This document shows, in pieces, positions 22,470-32,912 of a stretch of DNA of 64,000 nt (its first letter is position 1; each line of letters begins with the position of its first letter). The stretch spans positions 149,116,823 to 149,180,822 of the forward strand of contig NC_064822.1 in the NCBI RefSeq assembly GCF_024166365.1. Direction: 5' to 3'. The notes beneath the pieces are model-generated. The model was given only the letters and a program-made list of their open reading frames with translations. It was not told where the DNA came from and did no database searches. The DNA comes from Elephas maximus indicus. Its lineage: Eukaryota; Chordata; Mammalia; Proboscidea; Elephantidae. A program made the position numbers and the translations under genes.

Positions 22470-23275
22470 TATACTCTAGATAAAGGTTTACAGAGCAAAC
22501 TAGTTTTACATTAAACAATTAATACACATATTGTTTTGTAACATTGATTGCCAACCCCACAAAACGTCAACACTCTCCCCTTCTCAACCTTAGGATCCCC
22601 ATTACCAACTTTTCTGTCCCCTGCTGACTTCTCATCCTTGCCCCTGGGCCAGTGTGCCCGTTTAGTCTCGTTTTGTTTTATGGGCCTCTCTAATCGTTGG
22701 CTGAAGGGTGAACCCTAGGAGTGACTTCATTACTGAGCTAAAAGTATGTCTGGGGGGCCATACTCTTGAGGTTTCTCCAGTCTCTGTCAGACCAATAAGT
22801 CTGTTTTTTCTTTTCCTTGAGTTAGAATTTCATTCTACATTTTTCTCCAGCTCTGCCCAGGACCCTTTATTATGATCACTCTCAGAGCAGTCAGTGCTGG
22901 TAGCCAGACACCATCTAGTTGTGCTGGACTCAGTCTGGTGGAGGCTGTGGTAGTTGTGGTTCATTATTCCTTTGGACTAATTTTTTCCCCAGTATCTTTA
23001 GTTTTTTTTCATTCTGCCTTGCTCCAGATGGGGTGACACCAGTTGAGTATCTTAGATGGATGCTCACAAGCTTTTAAGACCCCAAATGCTACTCACCAAA
23101 GTAGAATGTAGAACACTTTCTTTATAAACTATGTTATACCAGTTGAGCTAGATGTCCCCCAAGACCATGGTCCCCACAGCCCTCAGCCCAGTAATTTGGT
23201 CCCTCAGGGAGTTTGGATGTATCTATGGAGCTTCCATGACTTTACATTCATCAAGTTGTTCTGGCTTCCCCAGTA
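22470..23275 (-). mobile_element. L1 3' UTR fragment, minus
   Basis: It matches the reverse complement of the L1 3' end at 26700-27450, including TAAAGGTTTACAGAGCAAAC, CAACCCCACAAAACGTCAAC, GCTTTTAAGACCCCAAATGC and the GAGCTAGATGTCCCCC segment. Only 3' UTR is present. Confidence 0.9.
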
Positions 23276-23694
23276 ACTTTTCTGATTTTTTAAAAGAGAA
23301 GCCCTGAATATCTGAATTTTGTTTAAATGTGAAATCTCACCATATTAAACTGATGGCAACAAATAACATTTAAAAAATGTAAAAGCCAAACATAACATTT
23401 CTGAATACAGATACCACCCACAAAGTTCCAAGTTGGCGTCTCTCTATAACTTAATGATAATGGATTAAGGAGAGGTATCCAAACCTACCTGACAAACGTC
23501 AATGAAACATGATCGATGATTGAATGTATTAACATATCTAAAGAAATAATGTCTTAGACAAAGAGACATTAGCCAGCCAGTGAAGCATAAAAAAGTAGGG
23601 AGGAAGAAACGACTCGCCCAGCAATCTCAATACAAAACATTACTCATCTAAAGAATCAATATACTAGATCCAGCTATATTGGACTCTTCATATC
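23276..23694. other. Unique intergenic DNA
   Basis: Nothing recognised. Confidence 0.5.
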
Positions 23695-23875
23695 CCTATA
23701 GCAGAGTGGTTGAGAACTTGGACAATTAAGCCAGACCTCATATGATTAAATCCTAGCTTAGCCACTTACTAATTATATATGCCTCAGTGTTTCTAGTCAT
23801 AAAACAGTAATCACATATATCTCATAAAATGTGAAAAAATAATGGTTCAATAAGTATTAGCTATTATTAATGTGA
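23695..23875 (+). repeat. MIR SINE
   Basis: TAGCAGAGTGGTTGAGAACT, TTAAATCCTAGCTTAGCC, ACTTACTAATTATATATGCC and a GTTCAATAAGTATTAGC tail follow the whole MIR consensus order. Confidence 0.8.
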
Positions 23876-24689
23876 AGATAAAACTTTAGATTGCCAGAGC
23901 CTTGGGTCAAAAGCCATTCTTATCATTTAAAGACCTTTGTACTGATTTCTTTCGCACAAAGCAATTCTTAACTGTAATAGACTTGTTGACAGAGAAAGAA
24001 TGTCTTGGCCAGAGGATGTGAGAGCAGACACTGATAATTACAGATCTTAGTATAAATTAAGAAATTTCTATTCTGATTAATATACCTTCCAGTGAGTTTC
24101 ATAATTATGAATCGGTTGCCTAAAATCTCATTATCTCACACACTAAGACAAGATCAGTTTCCTGGACCTTAAACCATGGGGAATCCAGTAAAATAAATAC
24201 TAACCAAAGAGAATTCTTGGCATAAAGGCAGTTGGAATATTCTTTTTTCACTATGAGATTTTTCTCTCAGACTTTATCTCTACAAACTGTAAAAAAAAAA
24301 AAAAAATTATAGCTGTCATATTTATTGTTCTGTTCCCGATACTTAACACCATTTCTGGGAAAAAAGTAAGTGTTCAATGAATATGAATTGAATGAGTGAA
24401 TGAATGAATGAGAAATAAATTCACTGATATCAGGTTGTTTGTTGCCATTTAACTTTTTTGAATCAAAGCATCACTTAAAAGGTTATTTCTGGTCCACTGA
24501 TGGTCCTGACTAATTGAATTCCAAATAGTAAACATGTTGCCATGTGTTTTACAATTGGAAGGTGGAAAACGGAAATTTGGAAGAAAGGAACAGCAACTAG
24601 TTGAAAGTAAGAAGTTGCAGTAAAGACATACATACACTGCCAGTTCTGGCCATGAGAGAGTAATGGATCACAGATTTATCATAAAAATC
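23876..24689. other. Mostly unique intergenic DNA
   Basis: Contains an A-run at 24291-24306, a MIR-like tail around 24325-24390 and a short (TGAA)n run at about 24393-24412. No gene. Confidence 0.5.
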
Positions 24690-24853
24690 AATAAAAAACC
24701 AAACCAAACCTGTTGCCTTTGAGTCAATTCCAACCCATAATGACCCCAGAGGACAGAGTAGAACTGCCCCATAGGGTTTCCAAGGAATGGCTGGTGGATT
24801 TGAACTGCTGATTTTTTGATTAGCAGCCAAGTTCTTAACCACTGCACCACCAC
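24690..24853 (-). repeat. Afrotherian SINE, minus
   Basis: AAACCAAACCAAACCTGTTG, CCTTTGAGTCAATTCCAACC, CCATAGGGTTTCCAAGGAAT, GATTAGCAGCC and AACCACTGCACCACC. Full length. Confidence 0.93.
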
Positions 24854-25205
24854 ACTCAAAATAAATAAATAAAGTAGGACAGAACATATGATGCAACTCT
24901 CTTCAGGCATTGAGCAAAAGATAGCCTATAGTTATGATTCCTCAGGGAAGGGTGACTCATGAGCTGAGTCCCATATTTACTCTGAATTTCTATCAGTGTA
25001 CTTCTCAAAATGCAGCACAAGAAAGAAGAGCCCAGAAAGAAATCAGCAGTCTTGCTCAGCAAAGAAAATTCTATTTTGTAGATATTGAGGATGATACATT
25101 GAGGGATCAAGTAGCAGAGATGAGGGAGTTACACAGAGAAGGAGCCTCAGAAATCTGCATATGTGTCTTCAGATCTTTGGTCAAATACAAAGCAGTACAA
25201 TGCAA
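24854..25205. other. Unique intergenic DNA
   Basis: No gene or repeat recognised. The 99-codon frame at 24934-25233 ends inside the SINE that follows and has no known domain. Confidence 0.5.
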
Positions 25206-25206
25206 G

Positions 25207-25411
25207 GAGAAGCCCTGGTGGCACAACAATTAAGTGCTTGTCTGCTAACCAAAAACTTGGCAGTTCAAACCCACCCAGCACTTCTGTGGAAGAAAGACCT
25301 GGTGATCTGCCCCTTAAAGATTACAGCTCAGAGAATCCTATGAGGTAGTGCTACTCTGTCACGTGGGGTTGTTACGGGTCAAAATCGACTTGACAGCACC
25401 TAACAACAACA
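25207..25411 (+). repeat. SINE with RTE-like tail, plus
   Basis: GAAGCCCTGGTGGCACAACA head, GAAAGACCTGGTGATCTGCC middle, CTACTCTGTCACGTGGGG, then GGTCAAAATCGACTTGAC and AGCACCTAACAACAACAA. The last 40 bp are nearly the same as the RTE 3' end. Confidence 0.92.
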
Positions 25412-25545
25412 ATGGAGCTCTGGTCTCAGTGGTTAAGAGCTACTTCGAGTTAGGCTGCTAACCAAAAGATCAGCAGTTTGAATCCACCAGCCATTCCTTG
25501 GAAATCTTATGGGGCAGTTCTACTGTGTCCTATATGGTTGCCATT
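25412..25545 (+). repeat. Afrotherian SINE, 3'-incomplete, plus
   Basis: TGGAGCTCTGGTCTCAGTGG head, CTGCTAACCAAAAGATCAGC, GGGGCAGTTCTACTGTGTCC, stopping at TATATGGTTGCC where RTE sequence begins. Confidence 0.9.
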
Positions 25546-26165
25546 CCCCAACACCATAATTCAAATTCATCAATTCTTCTTTGATCCTACTTATTCATTG
25601 TCCAGTTTTCACATGCTGATGAGGTAATTGAAAATACCATGGCTTGGATCAGGTGCACCTTAGTCCTCAAAGTGACATCTTAGCTTTCTAAGACTAAAAA
25701 GAACTTTTGCAGCAGATTTGACCAATGCTTCTACCATGGACACTGACTGTGGATCTAAGTAAAGTGTAATCCTTGACAGCTTCAATATTTTCTCTGTTTA
25801 TCTTGATATTGCTTTTTGGTTTAGTTGTGAGGATTTTTATTTTCTTTATGTTGAGGTGTAATCCATACTGAAGGCTGTAGTCTTTGGTCTTCATTAGTAA
25901 GTGCTTCAAGTCCTCTTCACTTTCAGCAAGAAAGATTGTGTCATCTGCATATCACAGGTCGTTAAAATGTCTTCCTCCAGTCCTCATGCCGTGTTATTCT
26001 TCATGTAGTCCAGCTTCTTTTATTATCTGTGCAGCATACAGATTGAATACCTATGGTGCAAGGGTACAACCCTGACGCACACCTTTCCAGACTTTAAACC
26101 ACATAGTATCCCCTCATTCTGTTTGAACAACTGCTTCTTCGTTTATGTACAGAGTCCACTGAGCA
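25546..26165 (-). mobile_element. RTE LINE internal fragment, minus
   Basis: Encodes part of the RT and post-RT region on the minus strand, with TLRDSE-like and KKIKILTTKPKSNIKINREN pieces. The YADD region is around 25945, where the plus strand reads GTGTCATCTGCATATCACAG. Both ends are missing, with an L1 on the right and a SINE on the left. Confidence 0.9.
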
Positions 26166-26185
26166 CATGACCTAACCTAGTAAAT

Positions 26186-27455
26186 CAGAAATTCTGGCGA
26201 TGTCCACTCCTAGGAATATATCCTAGAGAAATATGGGTCATCCCACAAATAGATGTATGTACACCCATGATCACTGCAGCATGGCTCACAATAGCAAAAA
26301 GATGGAACAACCCATCAACAGATGAATGGATAAACAAACTGTGGTGCATGCACACAAAGGAGTATTACACAATGATAAAGAACAATGATGAATCTGTGAA
26401 GCATCTCGTAACATGGATGAATCTGGAGGATGTTATGCTGAGTGAAATAAGTTAATCACAAAAGGACAAATATTGTATGAGACCACTACTGTAAAAACTC
26501 ATGAAAATGTTTACATACAAAAAAAAAAAAAATCTTTGGTGGTTATGAGGGAGAGGAGAGGTGGGAATGGAAAAACACTTAATAGACAATAGATAAGTGG
26601 TAACTTTGGTGAAGGATAAGACAGCAAACGACACTGGGGAAGCCAGCACAAACTGTACAAGGCAAGGTCATGGTAGCTCCATAGACACATCCAAACTCCC
26701 TGAGGTACCAAATTGCTGGGCTGAGGGTTGTGGGGACCATGGTCTCGGGGAACATCTAGCTCAATTCACCTAACATAGTTTATAAAGAAAAGGTTCTACA
26801 TTCTACTTTGGGGAGTAGCATGTGGGGTCTTAAAAGTCTGTGAGAGGCCATCTAGGATACTCCACTGGTCTCACTCCTTCGGGAACAAGGAAGAATGAAG
26901 AAAACTAAAGACACGAGGGAAAGGTTAGTCCAAATGACTAATGGATCACAACTACCAAGGCCTCCACCAGACTGAGTCCGGTACAACTAATTGGTGCTCA
27001 GCTACCACCACTGACTGCTCTGACAGGGATCAAAATAGAGGGTCCCGGACAGAGGTGGAGAAAAATGTAGAACACAATTCTAACTCCAAAAGAAAGACCA
27101 GACTTGCTGGCCTGACTGAGACTAGAGAAACCCTGAGAGTATGACCCTGGACACACTTTCAGCTCAGTAATAAGGTCACTCATGAGGTTCACCCTTCAGC
27201 CAAAGATTGAACAAGCCAATAGGACAAAACAGGACTAAAGGGGCACACCAGCCCTGGCGCAGGGACTGGAAGGTAGAAGGGAATAAGAAAGCTAGTAATA
27301 GGGAACCCAGGGTTGAGAAGGGAGAGTGTTGACATGTTGTGGGGTTGTTAATCAATGTCATGCAACTATGTGTACTAACTGTTTGATGAGAAACTAGTTT
27401 ATTCTGTAAACCTTCATCTAAAGTTCAATAAAAATAAATAAATAAAAAAAGAAAT
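26186..27455 (+). mobile_element. L1 3' end, plus
   Basis: Covers the last part of ORF2 (CTCCTAGGAATATATCCTAG, AAGATGGAACAACCCATCAA, GGAGTATTACACAATG) and the 3' UTR (CCATGGTCTCGGGGAACATC, TTCAATAAAAATAAATAAAT). It corresponds to the 3' UTR of the minus-strand L1s at 7306 and 22470. 5'-truncated. Confidence 0.93.
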
Positions 27456-27511
27456 GCAGGGGATGGGATCCAGCACTCTGTTGGTCAAAAAAAAAAAAAA
27501 AAAAAAAAAAA
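27456..27511 (+). other. Possible 3'-transduced segment and second poly(A)
   Basis: About 30 bp (AGAAATGCAGGGGATGGGAT, CCAGCACTCTGTTGGTC) sit between the L1's own A-rich end and a second pure A-run of about 24 bases. This is the layout left when L1 transcription reads through its weak signal. Confidence 0.45.
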
Positions 27512-27885
27512 CACACAAGGAAGTTAGAAAATATTTCTAAGTAAATGAAAATCAAAATATTATTGATCAAAAGTAATGGAAAACAGGTAAAACCATGCTC
27601 TGATGAAAATTTATAGGTTTAATTGTTTACATTAGAAAAGATTAAAGGATTGGTATCAATATTCTAAACCTAAATTAAAGAAGTAATAAGGCCATAGGAG
27701 AGTTGTCGGAAACAAATACTAATGATAAGACAGGAATAAGATAAAGATAGAGAACAAATAATGAAAAGAATCAATGAAATCAAAAGTTGGTTCTTTGAAA
27801 AGATGAATAAAATTGATAAATTCTTTCAAAATTAGTCAAGAAAAAAGAAGAAAAACACAAATAACCAAATTCAGCAATGAAAAAG

Positions 27886-28066
27886 TGAATGCTGGATGGG
27901 CCAAATGGTTTAAAGGTTGCCGATTCAAACCCACCTATATGCACCTTAGAAGTAAGCCTGACAATCTGCTTCTTAAAGATCAGATCCTTGAAAACACAAT
28001 GGAGTAGTTCTACTCTGCACACATTGGGTCACCATGAGTTGGGATCAACTGGACAGCAACTCAAAA
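27886..28066 (+). repeat. SINE in old L1, plus
   Basis: GATTCAAACCCACCTATATG, CACCTTAGAAGTAAGCCTGA, CTTAAAGATCAGATCCTTGA, CTACTCTGCACACATTGGGT and ATCAACTGGACAGCAACTC. GGAGTCCCTGGG-type with a degraded head. Confidence 0.85.
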
Positions 28067-28601
28067 CAACACTATACATCCTATGGATGATAAAGAGATA
28101 ACGAGGAACTATTACGAGGAAACGAATGTCAGTAAGTTGCATTATTGAAGGACTCTGTGGGCAAAAAATTGAATGATGCAGGAAGCCTCAAAAGAAGATG
28201 GAAGGAATATACAGAGTTACTGTATCAAAAAGAATTGATCAGTGTTCAAACATCTATTATCAAGAAAGAAGTCCAAGCTGCACTGAAGGCATTGGTGAAA
28301 AACAAGGCTCCAGAAATTGAAGGAATACCAATTAAGATACTTCACCAAGCAGATGCAATGCTAGAAGGGCTCACTAGTCTATGTCAGAAATTTAGAAGAC
28401 AGCTTACTGGACCAACCAACTGAAGGAGATCCATGTATGTGTCCATTTCAAAGGAAGATGACCAATGGAATATGAAAGTTACTGAACAGTGTCATTAATA
28501 TAACATGCAAGCAAAATTATGTTGAAGATAATCCAAAACAGCTACAGCTATACACAGACAGGGAATAGCCAGAAATTTCAGCCAGGTTCAGAAGAGTACA
28601 T

Positions 28602-29094
28602 TGTCTTATTGAATTATGTCCCTCAAAAAATGTGCGTATCAATTGGGCTGGGACCTGAGTCCTGGTATTTTGTGATTTTCCTCTTTGCTGTAAATCCTGC
28701 CTCTATGATGTTAATGAGGGAGGACGGGCAGCAGTTGTGTTAGTGAGGCAGGACTCAACCTACAGGGTGGATTGTGGCTTGAGGCAATCTCAAGAGATAA
28801 AAGGAAAGGGACACAAGCAGAGAGTTAGGGACCTCATACCACTAAGAAAGCAGCACCAGGAGCGGAGCGCATTCTTTGGACCCAGGGTTCCTATGCCTGA
28901 GAAAGCTCCTTGACCGGGGAAGATTGAAGACAAAGATCTTCCTCTAGAGCCAACAGAGAGCGAAAGCCTTCCCCTGGAGCCAACTCCCTGAATTTGGACT
29001 TTTAGTCTATTTTAATGTGAAGAAATGAATTTCTCTTTGTTAAAACCATCCACTTGTGGTATTTCTGTTATAGCAGCTCTAGATAACTAAGACA
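28602..29094 (+). mobile_element. ERVL-MaLR-like solo LTR within RTE
   Basis: This 493-bp insertion begins TGTCTTATTGAATTATGTCC and ends GATAACTAAGACA, so it has TG...CA ends. The 3' part (AAATGAATTTCTCTTTGTTA, AAACCATCCACTTGTGGTAT, TTCTGTTATAGCAGC) parallels MLT1/MST-type LTRs. Flanks TACAT (28597-28601) and GACGT (29095-29099) are a decayed 5-bp duplication, and the RTE is continuous across it (compare 40513-40530). No retroviral coding sequence accompanies it. Confidence 0.75.
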
Positions 29095-29356
29095 GACGTG
29101 GAAATAGGGATATCATTGGTGATGTCAGATGGACCTTGGCCAAAGCAGAGAATATAAAAAAGACATTTACATCCATTTTATTGACTACACAAAGACATTC
29201 GACTGTGTGGATAATACCAAATTATGGATAACATTGTGAAGAATGGGGATTCCAGAACTTCAGTTGTGCTCATGCGGAACTTGTGCATAGAGCAAGAGGC
29301 AACGTTTGACCTCATTCAACCTGTATGCTGAGCAAATGATCTGAGAATCTGGACTA

Positions 29357-29580
29357 CCATATTTTTTCCCCAAATATCGCGCACCCTCTGTTTGTTTGCT
29401 AACTGTGCCTTCCTCCAACAAGGTATTTGTATAAGCATGCTATGCTAGTTTTTTTTTTTCTCTTTTTTATAGCAACATCTAAAAAAATTGGCATAGCAGC
29501 ACTTATACAAACACCTGAGGCAGGGAGGGCACAACTGGCAACAAACATAGAAAGCACACATTATTTTCATAAAAATATGG
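29357..29580. mobile_element. Palindromic TA-flanked element within RTE
   Basis: A 224-bp insertion begins CCATATTTTTTCCCCAAATA and ends with a copy of that end in inverse orientation (AAAAATATGG). The arms pair over much of their length: GTATTTGTATAAGCATGCTA against the complement of the TGGCATAGCAGCACTTATAC stretch. TA dinucleotides flank both ends (29355-29356, 29581-29582), and removing element plus one TA restores the RTE GGACTATATGAA. Likely a foldback or MITE of a TA-targeting DNA transposon. Family not recognised. Confidence 0.75.
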
Positions 29581-30297
29581 TATATGAAAAAGAACAGGGC
29601 ATCAAGATTGGGGGAAGACTAATGATCTGCAATATGCAGATGACATACCTAGCATGCTGAAAATAAAGAGGACTTGAAACACTTACTGATAAAAATCAAA
29701 GACTACAGCCTTCAGTATGGATTGAATACACCTCAACATAAAGAAAATAAACATTCTCAAACTAGACCAATAAGCAACACCTTGATAAACAGGGAAGTTT
29801 TCAAAGATTTTATTTGACTTGAATCAGCAACCAACACCTATGGGAGAAGTAGTCCAGAAGTCAAACGACATATGGATTGGGCAAATCTGCTGCATAAGAC
29901 CTCTTATAAACCTTTAAAAGCAAAGACATCACTTTGATGACTAATGTACCTGACCTTAGTCATGATATTTTCTATTGCTTCATATGCATGTAAAAGCTGG
30001 AGAATGAAAAAGGAAGACCAAAAAAGAGTTGATGCATTTGAATGATGATGTTGGTGAAAAATACTGAATATACCATGGATTGCCAGAAGAAACAAATCTG
30101 TCTTGGAGAAAGTGCAAACAGAATGCTCCTTCAGAGCAAGAATGGACAGACTTCATCTTACTTACTGTGGGCGTGCTATCGGGGTGACCAATCTCTGGAG
30201 AAGGACATTGTGTTTGGTAAGGTAGAATGTCAATGAGAAAGAAGAAGACTCTCAATGAGATAGATTGACCCAGTGGCTGAAACAATTGGCTTAAACA

Positions 30298-30404
30298 TTC
30301 AAGAAAACCCTATGGGGAAGTTAGCCAAGAAAACCTTATGGGGAAGGGTAGACTGTGTCACATGGGGTGGTTATGAGATGGAATTGACTCAAGGTTGGTG
30401 TAGG
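30298..30404 (+). repeat. SINE piece with internal duplication, in RTE
   Basis: Carries AGAAAACCCTATGGGGAAGT twice (30301 and 30329), then GTAGACTGTGTCACATGGGG and ATGGAATTGACTCAAGG. It interrupts the RTE 3' end, which resumes at about 30405. The same duplication is found in the SINE at 31755-31992. Confidence 0.8.
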
Positions 30405-31597
30405 ATCAGACAATATTTCATTCTTTTATATATAGGACCTCTATAATTGAGAGCCAATTCAAAAACAACATGTCACATGTCAATAAGTTTAATAACCTAA
30501 ATAAAACATTAAAATTTATTGAAAGATAAAAATCACTAAAACAAGGATAATCTAACAAAGTCATATCTCTTCTGTACTTAAAAATAATGAGATACTTACT
30601 GAGGCAGTATCTCTAACTGGTATTTTGTCAGGATTAGTAGACACCTTCCTAGTATGATTACATTGAAAGATAGTAATGTGATGTGTGTGAATTTTAACAT
30701 TTATGTTTACTAAACCATTGATTAACTACATCTTAATTCTTTGGTGGTACCTCTCAGCACCTTGTAGACCCATACCAAAGCTCTGATAAATCAGCACAGA
30801 AAACTTCTGTCATCCTCCATGATTAGTTTTTGATATAAGAAAGATTAGGTAAACGAAATAAAATATATGAATAGGCCTGGATTTGTCAAAAGAAAAAAAA
30901 ATTCAAAATTTAAAACTTTCCCATCAGGCATAGTATCTTCACCGGTAGATCCTAACTGAAAGTTCATGAAACAATACCAATCATATACAAACTCTTCAGA
31001 AGATAAAGGAAGAAAGATCATTTCTCATCTCATTTTATGAAGCCTGACTAATCCTGATAGCAAAATCAGTCATGTATTTCAAAAAAAGAAACTACAGAAC
31101 ACTATCTCACAGGAAAAAAAATATGTGAAAATCCTTAACATAGCACCAGCAATATAACATCCAAAAAAATGCAACAAAATATAAAAGGATGATAAGACAA
31201 GACATAGTGGAGTTTACACCAGCAATGTAATGTGATTTAACATTTTTAAAATCAGTCAGAACAATTCATATATTAATAGAAAAAAGGGCAAAAATCATAG
31301 AATAATTTTAATAGATGTGGAAAAAATATTTGACAAAATTCAACATCAATTCATGACCACGATTTAAACAAAACAATCTCAAACTAGCTATAGAAGAAAA
31401 ACCTATAGTGAGTATAATACTAATGGCAAAATATTGAACTCCTTCTACTTAAGATCAGGAATAGGGCAAGGATTTTTGCTCTCATCACTTTTATTCAACA
31501 TCGTACTGGAGGATCTAGCTAAACAACAATAACAACAAAACCAATCAACCAACCAAACAAAAAACCAAGGAAACAAATGATTAAAGTTTAGAAAACC

Positions 31598-31668
31598 AAA
31601 CAATCAGTAGCCAGGGAGTCGATTCTGACTCATGGTGACCCACGAGGCCTTGACTCCATAAAGCAAAG
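31598..31668 (-). repeat. SINE 3'-end fragment in old L1, minus
   Basis: CAGTAGCCAGGGAGTCGATT, CTGACTCATGGTGACCCACG. Short tail fragment. Confidence 0.7.
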
Positions 31669-31754
31669 GAAGAAATAAAAGTGACTTACTGCACAGTATA
31701 ATTGATTAGATAGAAAATACAAAGCAATCTGTGAAAAATGCTACTATATCTAAT

Positions 31755-31992
31755 AAAGGTGCCCTGATGGCACAATGGTTAAGCACTCAGCTGCTAACTG
31801 AAAGGATGGCTGTTTGAACCCACCCAGCAGTTCTGAAGGAGAAAGACCTGGTGATTTGATTTCTTAAAGAATATATTCAAGAAAACCCTATAGGGAAGTT
31901 AGCCAAGAAAACCCTATGGGGAAGAGTAGACTGTGTCACATGGGGTGGTTATAAGATGGAATTGACTCAAAGGCACACAATAACAACAACTT
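31755..31992 (+). repeat. SINE, long type with internal duplication, plus
   Basis: GGTGCCCTGATGGCACAATG head, GAACCCACCCAGCAGTTCTG, GAGAAAGACCTGGTGATTTG, AAGAAAACCCTATAGGGAAG repeated about 29 bp later, GTCACATGGGGTGG and an ACACAATAACAACAAC tail. It is inserted in the old L1. Confidence 0.9.
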
Positions 31993-32099
31993 ATCTAATA
32001 AATGAATTTAGCAAGATTGCAGAATACAAGGACAATATACAAACATCAATTTTATTTCCACACGCTAACAATTGTTGAAAGAAAAATCTGATCAATAAT

Positions 32100-32500
32100 T
32101 AGAGTTATAGAGGTTTTATCTGGTGGAAAAAGCTGTTCAAGAGCAAGAAGCACACCTCTGGAGAGATGAGCTATTCACATTAGAACTTTGGTCAGTTTGT
32201 ATACAGTACAAACTCTTAGTGGATCTCCCAAAAAGGAAATTTGAAATGATTGGCTATCAATCACTTAATTGGCAGGAGGCAGCTTGGATTGGTTTATTAC
32301 GTTTGTGTGTCTGCACTCCATAGGCTAGTTATGGCTTATCTAACTATTTAAAAGTTTCCCAGAACTGTCTTTATCATGTGTTTTTAGTTTCTTGGAAGGG
32401 TTAAGAGTTAGGTTTAAACAGGGGAGGGGGATCATTTTCTTTAACACAATAAACAATTATAAAATCAAACTTAATAAAACAGAACTTTAGCCTAAAAACT
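32100..32500. mobile_element. Unassigned insertion in old L1
   Basis: L1 sequence is recognisable up to about 32095 (TTCCACACGCTAACAATTG) and again from about 32500 (TTATGTTGATGGATTAGAAG). The roughly 400 bp between are not L1. They include CTCTTAGTGGATCTCCC, CAATCACTTAATTGGCAGG and a G-rich AGGGGAGGGGGATC. An LTR is possible, but I cannot name it or fix its ends. Confidence 0.45.
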
Positions 32501-32774
32501 AGAAAACATTGTTGAGAGATGTTTAAATAGGACTACATAGAGAAAACACTTATGTTGATGGATTAGAAGACTCAATATTTTGAAGATATCGATTATCCCC
32601 AATTTGATCTACAGATTCAATGCAATTTCAGTAAAAATCAAGCTTTTTAAAATATAAAGAGAGAATTTGATTAAAAAATTTCTATGGAAATGCAAAGGAC
32701 CTGATGTGGCCAAAATAACTTTGAACAAGACTAAGTTGAAGAACTTACACTTCTTTGTTTTAAGGCCAGTGAAA

Positions 32775-32912
32775 GGTTGAGAGGCTCCCAAGAGAAAGGC
32801 ATGGTGACCTACTTCCAAAAAGTCAACTACTGAAAACTCTGTGAAGCGAGCCCTATTCTGACACTCATGGGTTGCCGCGAGTCAGAATCGACTCAATGGT
32901 AACTGGTAAATA
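32775..32912 (+). repeat. SINE, partial, in old L1, plus
   Basis: GAAAGGCATGGTGACCTAC, AACTACTGAAAACTCTGTGA, then CATGGGTTGCCGCGAGTCAG and AATCGACTCAATGG. The head is missing. Confidence 0.75.

Larger units (their letters stand above)
28139..30476 (+). mobile_element. RTE LINE inserted in old L1, composite, plus
   Basis: 5'-truncated RTE from the pre-RT region (EGIPIKILHQADAML at 28145-28423) through RT to a degenerate 3' end near 30470. A 13-bp direct repeat ATGTCARTAAGTT bounds it (28126-28138 and 30477-30489, one mismatch), and L1 resumes exactly after it. An LTR, a palindromic element and a SINE piece lie inside. Many stops are present. Confidence 0.88.

Noticed and set aside
24934..25233. 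99-codon plus-strand frame with a charged peptide
   Set aside because: It ends inside a SINE (PWWHNN is the SINE head translated) and has no homologue I know.
20085..29094. Two LTR-like elements as possible proviruses
   Set aside because: Each is a solo LTR relic. No internal gag, pol or env sequence is joined to it.
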